A stretch of 64,000 nucleotides of DNA from contig NZ_WOTH01000016.1 of NCBI RefSeq assembly GCF_011516945.1, forward strand, positions 1 through 64,000. Reading direction: 5' to 3'. This stretch comes from Acetobacter estunensis. Lineage in GTDB: Bacteria > Pseudomonadota > Alphaproteobacteria > Acetobacterales > Acetobacteraceae. The translations under genes and the position numbers were made by a program. Under the pieces are notes generated by a model. It saw only the letters and a list, made by a program, of their open reading frames with translations, was not told the origin of the DNA and ran no database searches. Shown piece after piece: positions 45,322 to 54,660 of the stretch (positions are counted from its first letter, which is position 1; the number at the start of each line of letters is the position of its first letter).

Positions 45322-45987
45322 TTAGCCCAGAAAACGGTTGGTTTCGCGTTCTATCCCGATCGTGGTGGGTGCGCCATGACCGGGAATGACCACGACGTCA
45401 TCGCCCAGAGGCAGGATATGTTCGCGAATGGCGGAGACCAGCATCCGGCTGTCGCCATAGGAAAAATCGGTGCGGCCGATGGTGCCGCGAAAGAGGGTGT
45501 CCCCTGCAAAAAGGATGCGGTCCTCGGGATCGAAGAAAACGACGTGTCCGGGTGTATGACCCGGAACGTGCAGGACTTCGTAGCGGCGTCCAAGAAGATC
45601 GAGCGCGTCGCCGTGATGCGTGAAACGGTCGGGACTGACGCTGTGCAGGTCGGTCAGGCCGAAATGGCGGGCCTGTTCCTCGACCGAACGCAGCAGGAAG
45701 TCGTCTTCCTCGGTCGGTCCGATGATGAGGGGCGGACTGTCCTGTTCTGCCGCGAGAAGATCGCGCAGGGCAGCGGCTCCCCCCACATGGTCGAGATGTC
45801 CGTGTGTAAGCAGCACGGCCTCGACCGTGAGCACGGCATCGCGGATGTGCCGGAAGAGACGCTCGGCATCTCCTCCGGGATCGACCACGATCGCACGGCC
45901 CGTTTTCGGATCGGAAACGAGGGAGCAGTTCTGATGAAAGGCCGTGACTGGAAAACGTTCCGTCTTCAGGCGGTCGGAATCTGTCAT
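45322..45987 (-). CDS. Metallo-beta-lactamase-fold hydrolase (glyoxalase II-like)
   Basis: 221 residues. Zinc-binding motif THGHLDHVGG, further ligands in VPGHTPGHV, ILFAGDTLFRGTIGRTD, and VIPGHGAPTTIG at the C-terminus. Typical of YcbL/GloB-like hydroxyacylglutathione hydrolases, which act on thioesters of glutathione in methylglyoxal (or formaldehyde) detoxification. Length is closer to the short YcbL class than to GloB (about 250). Confidence 0.88.
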   Translation of the reverse strand: MTDSDRLKTERFPVTAFHQNCSLVSDPKTGRAIVVDPGGDAERLFRHIRDAVLTVEAVLLTHGHLDHVGGAAALRDLLAAEQDSPPLIIGPTEEDDFLLRSVEEQARHFGLTDLHSVSPDRFTHHGDALDLLGRRYEVLHVPGHTPGHVVFFDPEDRILFAGDTLFRGTIGRTDFSYGDSRMLVSAIREHILPLGDDVVVIPGHGAPTTIGIERETNRFLG

Positions 45988-46030
45988 CGAACGGGTCTCC
46001 CTGTTCCGATAGTGAGCGGGTGAAGGCCGA

Positions 46031-46441
46031 TCAGGCCGTCTGCCAGCCCGTCTCCGGGATGTCGAAATGGGAGACGAGGTCGTTCGTCGGGATGTTGATC
46101 AGATCCTTGTCGATGGACTTGATCAGCTTCGCCTGCGTGGGCTTGGCGAGGTGTTCGCGGATGACATGCAGAACCTTCGCCGGAGCGGCGAGGACGAAGC
46201 CATCGGGGGTGTTGCTGCCGTGCAGGGCGTCGTTCATCCACTTGGCGACGCGGCGACCGAACTCTTCCTTGTGGTGATCGGCCACGGAGAAATCGCCTCG
46301 CCCATTGTCGGACGATCCCGCGATCTCAGCCGCTGCAAACGAGGAGACCTCGTGCATGTGCCCGTCCTTGTGATGCAGGATGCGGGCCTTGCCGCCATCG
46401 GCGACGATATAGACGACCTTGCCGTCGAGACTTTCAGCCAT
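46031..46441 (-). CDS. Host-attachment-family protein
   Basis: 136 residues of the 'protein required for attachment to host cells' family: YIVADGGKARILHHKDGHMH, GRRVAKWMNDALHGSNTPDG and FVLAAPAKVLHVIREHLAKP. The fold is related to eRF1 domain 1 and archaeal Pelota-type proteins. The family name comes from Agrobacterium work; the biochemical role is not established. Single gene with its own promoter. Confidence 0.85.
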   Translation of the reverse strand: MAESLDGKVVYIVADGGKARILHHKDGHMHEVSSFAAAEIAGSSDNGRGDFSVADHHKEEFGRRVAKWMNDALHGSNTPDGFVLAAPAKVLHVIREHLAKPTQAKLIKSIDKDLINIPTNDLVSHFDIPETGWQTA

Positions 46442-46596
46442 CGTTCATGCTCCATGTCTTCTCGTGGTGTCCAAAGGCGCAGCAACCGGCGGATTCGGAC
46501 CATGGTGGGAGATAGAACCCGATCAGGAGCGGGAGCAACCCCCCAATGCATAGGGGCAGGGTGAAGCCTCGCCCAGTTCGCTGTATGCTGCCGAAT

Positions 46597-47691
46597 ATGA
46601 CGACGTCTTCTCTCCCTACCCGAATCAATAGCCCCTGGAGCCATGCCCTGCGCTGGATGGAGGAGGGGGAGAGTGTGGCGCTCGCCACCGTCATTGCGAC
46701 GGGCGGGCGTTCACCGCGCCCGGTGGGCAGCGTCATGGTGATGGCCGGCAATGGCCGCGTGGAAGGCTCCGTCAGTGGGGGATGCGTGGAGGCGGACGTC
46801 ATGTCGAACGCCCGCGAAATCATGATGGGCGATGCGCCCCGTGTCCTGACCTATGGCAGCGCGGAGATGGGGCTGTGGTCCGTCGGTCTTGCCTGCGGTG
46901 GCCGTCTGGATGTGCTGGTCGAGGCGGTACAGTCACCCTCCGCACCGCAGGGCACGTTCCCGATGGACTTTGTGCGGCACATTGTCGCTACCACGGGACA
47001 GGGGCGACCGGCGATCCTTGGCTGTGCGCTGGACGGAACCGGGCACATTCTGCTGGAGGGAGAGAATGATCTGCTGGTGTCAGGGGCGGCACCGGAAAAT
47101 CTGTCCGCGATGTTGCAGGAAACCGGCTCTGCCCGTGTGATTGCGGGGGCGCCGGACTGGTTCGTGCAGACGGTGCGTCCTTCGCCTCGGCTGCTGATTG
47201 TGGGGGCGGTGCATATTGCGCAGTGCCTGTCCGACATCGCAGCGCGTTCCGGCTATGACGTGACGATCATCGACCCGCGCGCCGGTCTGGCGACGCCCGA
47301 GCGTTTTCCCGGCGTGCGGCTGATGTGCGACTGGCCGGACGAGGCGCTGGCGGAACTGGCTCCGGATGCTTCCACCGCCATCGTGGCGCTCACGCATGAC
47401 AGTAAACTCGACGATCCGGCGCTGTGCGAAGCGGTGAAAGGATCTGCTTTCTATATCGGTGCGCTGGGATCGCGCGGAACGCACGCAAAGCGGTTGGTCC
47501 GGTTGCGTGAGGAAGGCGTGGAGGACGCGGCGCTTGCGCGGATACGCGGGCCCGTCGGTCTGCCCATCGGTGCGATTGAGGCGGAAGAAATCGCAGTCTC
47601 CATCATGGCCGATATCGTGGCTGTGCGCCGTGGTGCGCCGCTCGCGCAGGGAGTGACGTGGTGGTCTCCGCAGCAGCAGGTCGGTGCGTGA
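46597..47691 (+). CDS. xdhC: XdhC-family molybdenum cofactor insertion/maturation protein
   Basis: 364 residues from ATG 46597. N-terminal XdhC/CoxI domain (ALATVIATGGRSPRPVGSVM; GSVSGGCVEADV) and C-terminal Rossmann domain (RLLIVGAVHIAQCLSDIAAR; YIGALGSRGTHAKR). XdhC-type proteins bind and sulfurate the molybdenum cofactor before insertion into xanthine dehydrogenase-family enzymes. Target here may be AldH (34699-38575 operon) or a xanthine dehydrogenase elsewhere. Translationally coupled to the next gene. Confidence 0.9.
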   Translation: MTTSSLPTRINSPWSHALRWMEEGESVALATVIATGGRSPRPVGSVMVMAGNGRVEGSVSGGCVEADVMSNAREIMMGDAPRVLTYGSAEMGLWSVGLACGGRLDVLVEAVQSPSAPQGTFPMDFVRHIVATTGQGRPAILGCALDGTGHILLEGENDLLVSGAAPENLSAMLQETGSARVIAGAPDWFVQTVRPSPRLLIVGAVHIAQCLSDIAARSGYDVTIIDPRAGLATPERFPGVRLMCDWPDEALAELAPDASTAIVALTHDSKLDDPALCEAVKGSAFYIGALGSRGTHAKRLVRLREEGVEDAALARIRGPVGLPIGAIEAEEIAVSIMADIVAVRRGAPLAQGVTWWSPQQQVGA

Positions 47692-48317
47692 AGGACGAGA
47701 GTGTCGCCATCGTTCTGGCGGCCGGGCGATCTTCACGTTCGGGAAATCAGCACAAACTTCTCGCGCAGGATGCGGCTGGGCAGACCATGCTGGCGCGCAC
47801 ACTGACCGAAGTGCTTGGGAGCCGCGTGGGAGCCGTGTGCGTGGTGCTGGCGCCTGATGGAGAAGGTTTGTTGACGGCTGTGTATGAAACCTCTCCTGCC
47901 CTGCGAATACCGGAGCGACGGCTGGACATATGTGTCGCGCCGGATGCGAGAGAGGGCTTGTCGGCCTCCCTGCGCGCAGGTGTGAAATGGGCAGAAAGCC
48001 GGCACGCCTGCGCGGCGCTCATCTGTCTGGCGGATATGCCGTTGGTCAGGACGGGCGTGATGGACGATCTGCTGACGCGGTATCGATTGGGCGGGGTGGA
48101 TGTCGTGGTGCCCGAACATGACGGGCGCATGGGCAATCCGGTGGTGTGGGGAGCGGCCTGTTTTCCGGCTTTACAGACTGTGGAAGGAGATAGGGGCGGT
48201 CGCGTTCTGCTGCGCTCGACCAGTCTGCGACAGGCACGTGTGGCGGCGGATGCAGGCGTTCTGGAAGATTTCGACACACCAGAAGCGTTGGAGCGGTTTG
48301 CGGCCTGTCAGGGCTGA
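47688..48317 (+). CDS. mocA: MocA-like molybdenum cofactor cytidylyltransferase
   Basis: 209 residues starting at GTG 47688, overlapping the xdhC stop (GTGA). Nucleotidyltransferase fold: VAIVLAAGRSSRSGNQHKLL, GLSASLRAGV, CLADMPLV, and GNPVVWGAACFPAL. This is the MobA/MocA class; adjacency to xdhC suggests it makes the cytosine dinucleotide form used by AldH-like enzymes. A guanylyl specificity cannot be ruled out. Confidence 0.85.
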   Translation: MKDESVAIVLAAGRSSRSGNQHKLLAQDAAGQTMLARTLTEVLGSRVGAVCVVLAPDGEGLLTAVYETSPALRIPERRLDICVAPDAREGLSASLRAGVKWAESRHACAALICLADMPLVRTGVMDDLLTRYRLGGVDVVVPEHDGRMGNPVVWGAACFPALQTVEGDRGGRVLLRSTSLRQARVAADAGVLEDFDTPEALERFAACQG

Positions 48318-48341
48318 AGATGCCGGCTGGTCGTAGCGGCT

Positions 48342-48695
48342 TCAACTTCCCCGATAGGTGGAATAACCGAACGGTGAGACGAGAAGCGGCACATGATAAT
48401 GTCCGCGCGCGCTCCCGGATGTGGGATCGGCAAGACCGAAAACGATGGGCACGGTGTCGAGAAAAGGCGGCTCAGTGAGCGCGACGCTGTGGCGGCGGAA
48501 ATAGGGGGCGACAGCGAATTCCAGTCGGTAGCTCCCGGCTTCCAGTTCTCCCAGTTGGGCCATCTCCGGGCAACGGCCGTCTTCATTCGTCACGCCCGCA
48601 AACAGCACGGTCTCGCCCCGCCAGAGTGTGACGGACATGCCGGCGGCAGGAAGGCCGGAGACCTGATCCAGTACATGGGTCGAAAGCGTGCTCAC
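48342..48695 (-). CDS. uraH: 5-Hydroxyisourate hydrolase
   Basis: 117 residues, transthyretin-like. Signature N-terminus STHVLDQVSGLPAAGMSV, central LEFAVAPYFRR, and C-terminal tetrapeptide YRGS, all diagnostic. Hydrolyses 5-hydroxyisourate to OHCU, the first step after urate oxidation. Last gene of the purine operon; overlaps uraD by four bases. Confidence 0.96.
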   Translation of the reverse strand: MSTLSTHVLDQVSGLPAAGMSVTLWRGETVLFAGVTNEDGRCPEMAQLGELEAGSYRLEFAVAPYFRRHSVALTEPPFLDTVPIVFGLADPTSGSARGHYHVPLLVSPFGYSTYRGS

Positions 48696-49219
48696 GCGTT
48701 TTCTTCCATTTCCTTGAGCACATCCTTGCAGCGCAGAGCGGCAATCTTGTCAATTTCGGCCAGAGCCGTGCGGCGTTCCTCATCGGGTGTGTTGCGGATG
48801 CGGCGCTCCATCTCGGCAAGGATGCGATCTTTTTCGCTCAGCCGCACGCAGATGATGAACGGCATGGAAAATCTGGTGCCGTAGGCATCATTCAACGCCG
48901 TGAAACGTGCGTGTTCAGCGAGTGAAAGACGGTTCAGACCGGCGGATGCCTGCTCCTGTCGAGAGGTCTCCGTCAGGCTGGCATCCACCCCCACGCGGCG
49001 CGCCAGTTCCGGATGGGCGCGGATGAGTGCCATCTGCTTGTCCAGCGGCGCGTCACGTACTGCGCTCTGGAACGCAGTCAGAAGTTCAGCCTCGTCACGG
49101 AAGGGACGTTGCTCCCATGCTTTCTGCGCAATCCACGGCGAATGTTCATAGAGCGAGCCGAACTGTTTTGTGAAAGCGGATTCATCCAGCGCATTGACCC
49201 GGTGCCACACGTCACTCAT
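48692..49219 (-). CDS. uraD: OHCU decarboxylase
   Basis: 175 residues from ATG 49219 (overlaps the puuE stop). Features: FGSLYEHSPWIAQKAWEQRP, IRAHPELARRVG (active-site His in AHPxLA), and YGTRFSMPFIICVR. Converts OHCU stereospecifically to (S)-allantoin. Confidence 0.95.
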   Translation of the reverse strand: MSDVWHRVNALDESAFTKQFGSLYEHSPWIAQKAWEQRPFRDEAELLTAFQSAVRDAPLDKQMALIRAHPELARRVGVDASLTETSRQEQASAGLNRLSLAEHARFTALNDAYGTRFSMPFIICVRLSEKDRILAEMERRIRNTPDEERRTALAEIDKIAALRCKDVLKEMEENA

Positions 49220-50130
49220 GCGGGGTGCACTTTCCGCCAGTGCCGGGCGATGTCCAGACGGGTGGCGACCCACACGTTCTCACGTGACATGACATGGTCG
49301 AGAAACCGGGCCACGGCGCGAGCGCGCGCCGGTCGTCCGGCAATGCGGCAATGCAGTCCCACCGACATCATGCGCGGCTGTGTTTCGCCCTCGTCCCAAA
49401 GCTGATCGAATGTGTCACGAAGGTAGCGGTAGAATTGCTCGCCTTCCGTAAAGCCGTTGAGAGCCACGATCTTCATGTCGTTTACGTCAAGTGTATAGGG
49501 CACGATCAGTTGGGCGCGGCCTGTCACGTTTTCCCATGTGCGGTCATAATAGGGCAGGTCGTCGGCGTATGAGTCCGCGTCGTAGAGGAAGCCTCCTTCT
49601 TCCGCGACAAGACGCGCCGTGTTCGGGCTGGTGCGGCCCTGATACCATCCGAGCGGGCGGCTTCCGGTAAGCTTCGTCTGAAGCGCAATGGCGCGGGCGA
49701 TGTGCTCGCGCTCCACATCTTCCGGCACATCCTGATAATCGATCCACCGTAGGCCATGACTGGCGATTTCCCATCCAGCTTTCATCATGGCGTCAACGGC
49801 GAGCGGGTTGCGGGCCATGGCTTCGGCCACGCCGAACACGGTCAATGGCAGATTGCGTTGTGTGAACAGCCGGTGCAGTCGCCAGAACCCGGCGCGCGAG
49901 CCGTATTCGTAAAGGCTCTCCATCGCCATGGCGCGAGCGCCGGAAACGGAGCGTGCGCCGACCATTTCCGAGAGAAAGGCTTCGGAACCGGCGTCCCCAT
50001 GCAGAATGCTGTTTTCACCGCCTTCCTCGTAATTGATGACGAACTGCACGGCCACGCGGGCATCGTTCGGCCATTTCGGATCGGGCGGGGTGGGACCGTA
50101 GCCCACCATGTCGCGGGGATAGGGGCTCAT
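49216..50130 (-). CDS. puuE: Cofactor-independent allantoinase (polysaccharide-deacetylase fold)
   Basis: 304 residues from ATG 50130 (overlaps the pucG stop). PuuE features: YPRDMVGYGPTPPDPKWPND, VQFVINYEEGGENSILHGDA, EIASHGLRWIDYQD and the late HCRIAGRPAR. Hydrolyses allantoin to allantoate. The NodB-like fold replaces the classical zinc allantoinase. Confidence 0.94.
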   Translation of the reverse strand: MSPYPRDMVGYGPTPPDPKWPNDARVAVQFVINYEEGGENSILHGDAGSEAFLSEMVGARSVSGARAMAMESLYEYGSRAGFWRLHRLFTQRNLPLTVFGVAEAMARNPLAVDAMMKAGWEIASHGLRWIDYQDVPEDVEREHIARAIALQTKLTGSRPLGWYQGRTSPNTARLVAEEGGFLYDADSYADDLPYYDRTWENVTGRAQLIVPYTLDVNDMKIVALNGFTEGEQFYRYLRDTFDQLWDEGETQPRMMSVGLHCRIAGRPARARAVARFLDHVMSRENVWVATRLDIARHWRKVHPA

Positions 50131-51389
50131 GCGCGGTCGTTCCTCAGTGCGGCGGGCAGAGCGTGGTTCCACGCCATGAGTGCCGCATCCACACCCGCGC
50201 CGCGAGGCACGGCAAAGCCTTCTGCCGTCAGCGTGCTTTCGAGTGCCCCAAGCGTGAGCAGGACTTTGTGCTTCATGGCGTTGTAGCCCATGGTGCCGAT
50301 GCGCCAGATCTTGCCAGCCAGCGGCCCGAACGCCGTGCCGATTTCGATCTCGAAATCCTCGCGCATCCGGTGGCGTATGGCCTCTCCATTCACACCCTCG
50401 GGAATCCATACGCCTGTCACGTTGGTCATGCGGTGCGCATCGTCACCGAACACTCGCAGGCCCAGCGCACGCAGTCCCGCTGTCATGGCGGCTCCTGCCG
50501 CACGATGACGGGCAAAGCGGTTTTCCAGACCTTCCTCGATCATCACGCGGGCACATTCGCGCGCGCCATAGAGCATGGTGGTGGCTTCGGTGTGATGGTT
50601 CAGGCGACGTTCGGACCAGTACTCCATGACCATCGCCAGATCGAAGTAATTGGAGCCGATACGCGCACCATAGCCATCGTCGGCGTCTGCACCACGGATG
50701 CCTTTTTCCACATGGCGACGAGCGAAAATGTGCTCGGCCGCGCGCTCGGAAATGGTGATGGGGGAGGAACCCGGAGGACCGCCCATGCATTTCTGAAGAC
50801 CCGCCGTCACCACATCCAGTCCCCAGCCGTCCACATCCACAGCCATGCCGCCCAGTGTGGCCGTCGCGTCCACATAGGACAGCACATCATGCCTGCGACA
50901 GAGTGTGCCCAGATCCTCCAGAGGCTGAGCCATGGTGGTAGAGGTGTCACCGTGGATGCAGGCCAGCACACGGGGCTGATGCTCGCGGATCGCCGCCTCA
51001 ATCGCTTCAGGCGTTGCCACCTCGCCCCATTCCAGATCGAGCGTGCGGATGTCGGCCCCGATGCGCTCGGCAATTTCCGAGAGCAGCAGCCCAAACCGGC
51101 CCGCACGGATGAGCAGCACACGCATGCCCGGTTCGATGAGCGACACCAGAGCGGCTTCGATGCCTGCCCGCGCCGTGCCGTCGATCAGGAACGTCCAGCG
51201 GTTCTCGGTCATGAACACCTGACGGTAGAGCGCCATGGTCTGGTTCATGTAGGTCGTCATTTCCGGGTCGAACTGCCCCAGCATGTCCGCGCTCATGGCA
51301 CGTAGAACACGAGGGTGGACGTTCACCGGCCCCGGTCCCATCAGCAGACGCTGGGGCGGGTCGATTTCTCCGAATGCGGGCACGGTCAT
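50127..51389 (-). CDS. pucG: (S)-Ureidoglycine--glyoxylate aminotransferase
   Basis: 420 residues, class V PLP aminotransferase of the AGT/PucG type. RLLMGPGPVNVHPRVLRAMS at the start; GTARAGIEAALVSL; VDATATLGGMAVDVDGWGLD; PLP lysine in GLQKCMGGPPG. Transfers the amino group of ureidoglycine to glyoxylate (or pyruvate), giving glycine. Located between allantoinase and the amidohydrolase, as in Bacillus-like pathways. Confidence 0.9.
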   Translation of the reverse strand: MTVPAFGEIDPPQRLLMGPGPVNVHPRVLRAMSADMLGQFDPEMTTYMNQTMALYRQVFMTENRWTFLIDGTARAGIEAALVSLIEPGMRVLLIRAGRFGLLLSEIAERIGADIRTLDLEWGEVATPEAIEAAIREHQPRVLACIHGDTSTTMAQPLEDLGTLCRRHDVLSYVDATATLGGMAVDVDGWGLDVVTAGLQKCMGGPPGSSPITISERAAEHIFARRHVEKGIRGADADDGYGARIGSNYFDLAMVMEYWSERRLNHHTEATTMLYGARECARVMIEEGLENRFARHRAAGAAMTAGLRALGLRVFGDDAHRMTNVTGVWIPEGVNGEAIRHRMREDFEIEIGTAFGPLAGKIWRIGTMGYNAMKHKVLLTLGALESTLTAEGFAVPRGAGVDAALMAWNHALPAALRNDRA

Positions 51390-52687
51390 GCCGGGTTTCT
51401 CCTTTGCGAAAGCTCTGGATTTCCGGCGAACAGCCGGACGAAAGCGGTGAGTGCCGCAATGGTGTCGTCCACATCCGCAGGAAGGACGGCTTCGGCAGGG
51501 TTGTGGCTGATGCCTTTTTCGCAGCGGATGAACAGCATGACCATCGGTGCCAGCCGCGCCATGATCATGGCGTCATGCCCAGCACCGCTGACCAACACGC
51601 GGGCGGATTGTCCCGTAACCTGTGCCACGGCTCGTTCCATCAGGCCAAGTAATCGGGAATCGCAAGGTGTGGCGGCCAGATTTTCACGGGGGATGAGATC
51701 GAGCTCGATGCTGCGGCGTGCGGCGATGTCCCCCATCGCCGTGATGATCGCCTCCACCGCGTCATCCCGCTGCCTCTCGGTGCCGGCCCGCACATCCAGC
51801 GTGAACGTGACGTCACCGGGCACCACGTTGACCACCCCCGGCCATGGCCGCAGTGAACCGACCGTGGCCACCAGTCCCTCCGCGCCCTGTGCTTCGGATG
51901 CGACGCGATCCACCGCCAGCACCATCTCGGAGGCGGCGGTTAGCGCATCCCGGCGCAGGCTCATCGCCATGGTGCCTGCATGACCGGCCTGTCCATGCAG
52001 GCGGATTTCAAAACGTCGCTGTGCTGCAATGCCGCTGACGACACCCAGAGCACGCCCTTCAGCCTCCAGCACGGGGCCCTGTTCGATATGGGCCTCGACA
52101 TAAGCCAGAACGTCCTCGCGACGACGGCGCGCCGTCATCATGCCGCGAGGCGTCAGACCCATCCCGGCAAGAGCCTGCTGCACGTTTATGCCATTTGCAT
52201 CGCACAATTCCGCAAATGCGGCGTTCGGATCGTGTTCTTCCAGCACGCCCGCAACGGCGCGGGTGGTGAGCATGGTGACGGGGAAGCGCGAGCCTTCCTC
52301 ATCCCCAAAGCCGATGATCTCGATGGCGAACGGAAAACGCTCCCCATGTGCATGAAAACCCGCCACCACTTCGATGGCCGCGATCACGCCCAGCATACCG
52401 TCATAGCGACCGCCATCGCGCACCGAGTCCAGATGGGAGCCGAACAGCAGGGCAGGGGCATCAGGTGTTGTGCCTTCGTAACGCCCGATCAGGTTGGCGG
52501 CAGCGTCCTCTCGCACGCTCATCCCGGCTTCGCGCATCCATTGTGCGACGGCCTCGACGGTCGCGACAAAGCCGGGGCCGAGCCAGGGGCGATACAGCAG
52601 CCCCGTCTCATCGCTGAAAGGAGGGACGCCCAGTTGGTTGCATCGTGCAACGGCGCGCTCTCCGGGCGAAGGGTCGCGGCTTACCAT
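51386..52687 (-). CDS. allC: Allantoate amidohydrolase / ureidoglycolate-type M20 hydrolase
   Basis: 433 residues, M20 metallopeptidase family. Metal and substrate motifs: LFGSHLDSVRDGGRYDGMLG, GDEEGSRFPVTMLTTRAVAG, YVEAHIEQGPVLE, and GAGHDAMIMA. Such enzymes open allantoate to ureidoglycine, or act on ureidoglycolate or carbamoyl amino acids. The neighbouring pucG, which needs ureidoglycine, favours allantoate. Overlaps the preceding ggt gene by seven bases. Confidence 0.88.
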   Translation of the reverse strand: MVSRDPSPGERAVARCNQLGVPPFSDETGLLYRPWLGPGFVATVEAVAQWMREAGMSVREDAAANLIGRYEGTTPDAPALLFGSHLDSVRDGGRYDGMLGVIAAIEVVAGFHAHGERFPFAIEIIGFGDEEGSRFPVTMLTTRAVAGVLEEHDPNAAFAELCDANGINVQQALAGMGLTPRGMMTARRRREDVLAYVEAHIEQGPVLEAEGRALGVVSGIAAQRRFEIRLHGQAGHAGTMAMSLRRDALTAASEMVLAVDRVASEAQGAEGLVATVGSLRPWPGVVNVVPGDVTFTLDVRAGTERQRDDAVEAIITAMGDIAARRSIELDLIPRENLAATPCDSRLLGLMERAVAQVTGQSARVLVSGAGHDAMIMARLAPMVMLFIRCEKGISHNPAEAVLPADVDDTIAALTAFVRLFAGNPELSQRRNPA

Positions 52688-54276
52688 GCCGCCACACCAC
52701 CGTCGCTACGTGGATCGGTTGCGCCCTCGATCACGCCGTCCGGGTGGCGCACCAAGGCGCCCGCATGTCCCATCATGGAGGTAAAGGGCGCGACCCGTTC
52801 AATGGCATGTCCCGCAGCACCGAGGGCGGCGATCAGATCCGGGTCGAAGCGGTCCTCGTATTTCAGGGTTACACTCTCTTCGCCCCATGTGCGCCCCAGC
52901 AGCCAGCGCGGAGCCGTGACGGCGGCCTGAAGGCCCATGCCGTAGCGGGCGTAGCGTGAGAAAATGGCCGCCTGTGTCTGCGGTTGTCCTTCGCCGCCCA
53001 TGGTGCCGTACACCATCACGCGGCCATCATCGAAACGGGCGGCGGCGGGATTGAGCGTGTGGAACGGCTTGCGTCCCGGCTTGAGCGCGTTCCATCCGTC
53101 TTCCGCCAGCCGGAAGCTCGCTCCCCGGTTCTGCCATGTGATGCCCGTCTGTGGGAGCACCACGCCTGAGCCGAACTCGAAATAGGTGCTCTGGATCATA
53201 CTTACGGCCAGCCCCGTGCTGTCCACGGCCCCCATCCACACCGTGTCGCCCTGTTGGGCGGGATGGGGCCATGGCGCGGCACGGTGTGGGTCGATGGCCG
53301 CCGCCATAGCGTCCAGAGCGGCCGTGTCGTCGAGGATGTGCTGAGCTTCCACTGTCATCCATGCCGGGTCTCCCACATGGGTGTCGCGATAACGGAAAGC
53401 CTGTTTTGTGGCCTCGATCAGGCCGTGGATATGCTCGAAACTCTCGCCTTTGTCGGCTTTCAGCCGGTCGAACAGAGCAAGGATGAGCAGCGATGCCACG
53501 CCCTGCGTGGGAGGCGCCATGTTGTAGAGCGTCGCGCCACGGATCGGCACCGACAGGGGCGGGCAGGATTGCGCCCGATGGGCGGCAAGGTCATCCGCTG
53601 TAAGAGGACTGCCGACTTCGCGCAGATCGGCGACGATGCGGCGCGCGATTCCGCCTTCGTAGAATGTGTCCAGCCCGAAGGTGGCCAGTGCCTGAAGTGT
53701 TTCGGCCAGCGCAGGGTTGCGCAGGATATCGCCTGTCGTAAGAGGGCATCCGGCTGGCTCGAAGACGTCCGCATAGCCGGGCGCGGCTCTCAGTTCAGCG
53801 GATTTCAGCCGGGCAAGTTCGGCCCAACTGTCCGTGACCGGCACACCTGCTTCCGCGTGGTGGATCGGCTCGACCAGCAGGCGTTTCAGGGGCAGCGTGT
53901 GATCGCGCATCGTGGCATTGCGTTCCAGCGCAAGCGCCCAGCCCGAGACGGTTCCGGCCACGGTGTTGGCGGCCAGCGGTCCGCGCCACGGGATGCTTTC
54001 GCACCCGGCGCTGCGGTAGAGCGCCAGATCGGCCCTTTCGGCGGCCGCGCCACAGGCGTCGATGGTCTCCGTGCGGCCATCGGGCCAACAGATCAGCCAA
54101 AAGGCATCCCCCCCGATGGAGGTCATCTGTGGATAGACCACGGCCAGCGTGGCGGCTGTGGTGACGACGGCCTCGATGGCGGAACCGCCTGCGCGCAGGA
54201 TGTCGAGGCCGGCCTGTGAAGCGAGATGGTGCGGGGCTGTGACCATTCCGCGAAGTGAACGCGCCGTGTGCAGCAT
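52681..54276 (-). CDS. Gamma-glutamyltransferase-family protein
   Basis: 531 residues, Ntn-hydrolase of the GGT family. HHLASQAGLDILRAGGSAIE, TSIGGDAFWLI, and the autoprocessing site QQGDTVWMGAVDSTGLAVSM with nucleophile Thr; later GAAGHAIERVAPF. No clear signal peptide, unlike classical periplasmic GGT, so likely cytoplasmic. First gene of the purine operon; members of this subgroup are often found in such clusters with unknown substrate, perhaps an amide of the pathway. Confidence 0.85.
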   Translation of the reverse strand: MLHTARSLRGMVTAPHHLASQAGLDILRAGGSAIEAVVTTAATLAVVYPQMTSIGGDAFWLICWPDGRTETIDACGAAAERADLALYRSAGCESIPWRGPLAANTVAGTVSGWALALERNATMRDHTLPLKRLLVEPIHHAEAGVPVTDSWAELARLKSAELRAAPGYADVFEPAGCPLTTGDILRNPALAETLQALATFGLDTFYEGGIARRIVADLREVGSPLTADDLAAHRAQSCPPLSVPIRGATLYNMAPPTQGVASLLILALFDRLKADKGESFEHIHGLIEATKQAFRYRDTHVGDPAWMTVEAQHILDDTAALDAMAAAIDPHRAAPWPHPAQQGDTVWMGAVDSTGLAVSMIQSTYFEFGSGVVLPQTGITWQNRGASFRLAEDGWNALKPGRKPFHTLNPAAARFDDGRVMVYGTMGGEGQPQTQAAIFSRYARYGMGLQAAVTAPRWLLGRTWGEESVTLKYEDRFDPDLIAALGAAGHAIERVAPFTSMMGHAGALVRHPDGVIEGATDPRSDGGVAAW

Positions 54277-54660
54277 GAGGCGTGCGTCTTTCTTGTTTCT
54301 CTCGGCTGAGTCTCACTCTTCGGGATATTGGGAAAACCTGCAAGTTCGGCATATGCCAGTGCATACGTCATGGTGGAAAGGAGAGCTTCGCGTCCGGGTG
54401 TACCATAATCTGGATGCCGTTCATGCGTGGCACGCTGTGCACTCGAGGGGAATGACTCAATCCGCGTCATCTGGTGGTCAGGCAGTAAAATATCTCACGC
54501 ACAAGCTTGCTCTCTATCGATAAACTGATGCGTCCCGGATCGCTGTTCAGGACAATCGTTCAAGAGATCGTGAGTATGGGAGATATACAAGAACGGTCCG
54601 GGTGTGAAACATTGAAGCGTGTTTCTGCTGGTGCGACGTATCCAAGGTTGATGAACAGGC
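54277..54660. other. Divergent intergenic region
   Basis: 384 bases between the purine operon (minus) and the flavoprotein gene (plus). It must contain both promoters. I see no protein, strong hairpin or clear operator. ORFs crossing it lack any coding appearance. Confidence 0.5.
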
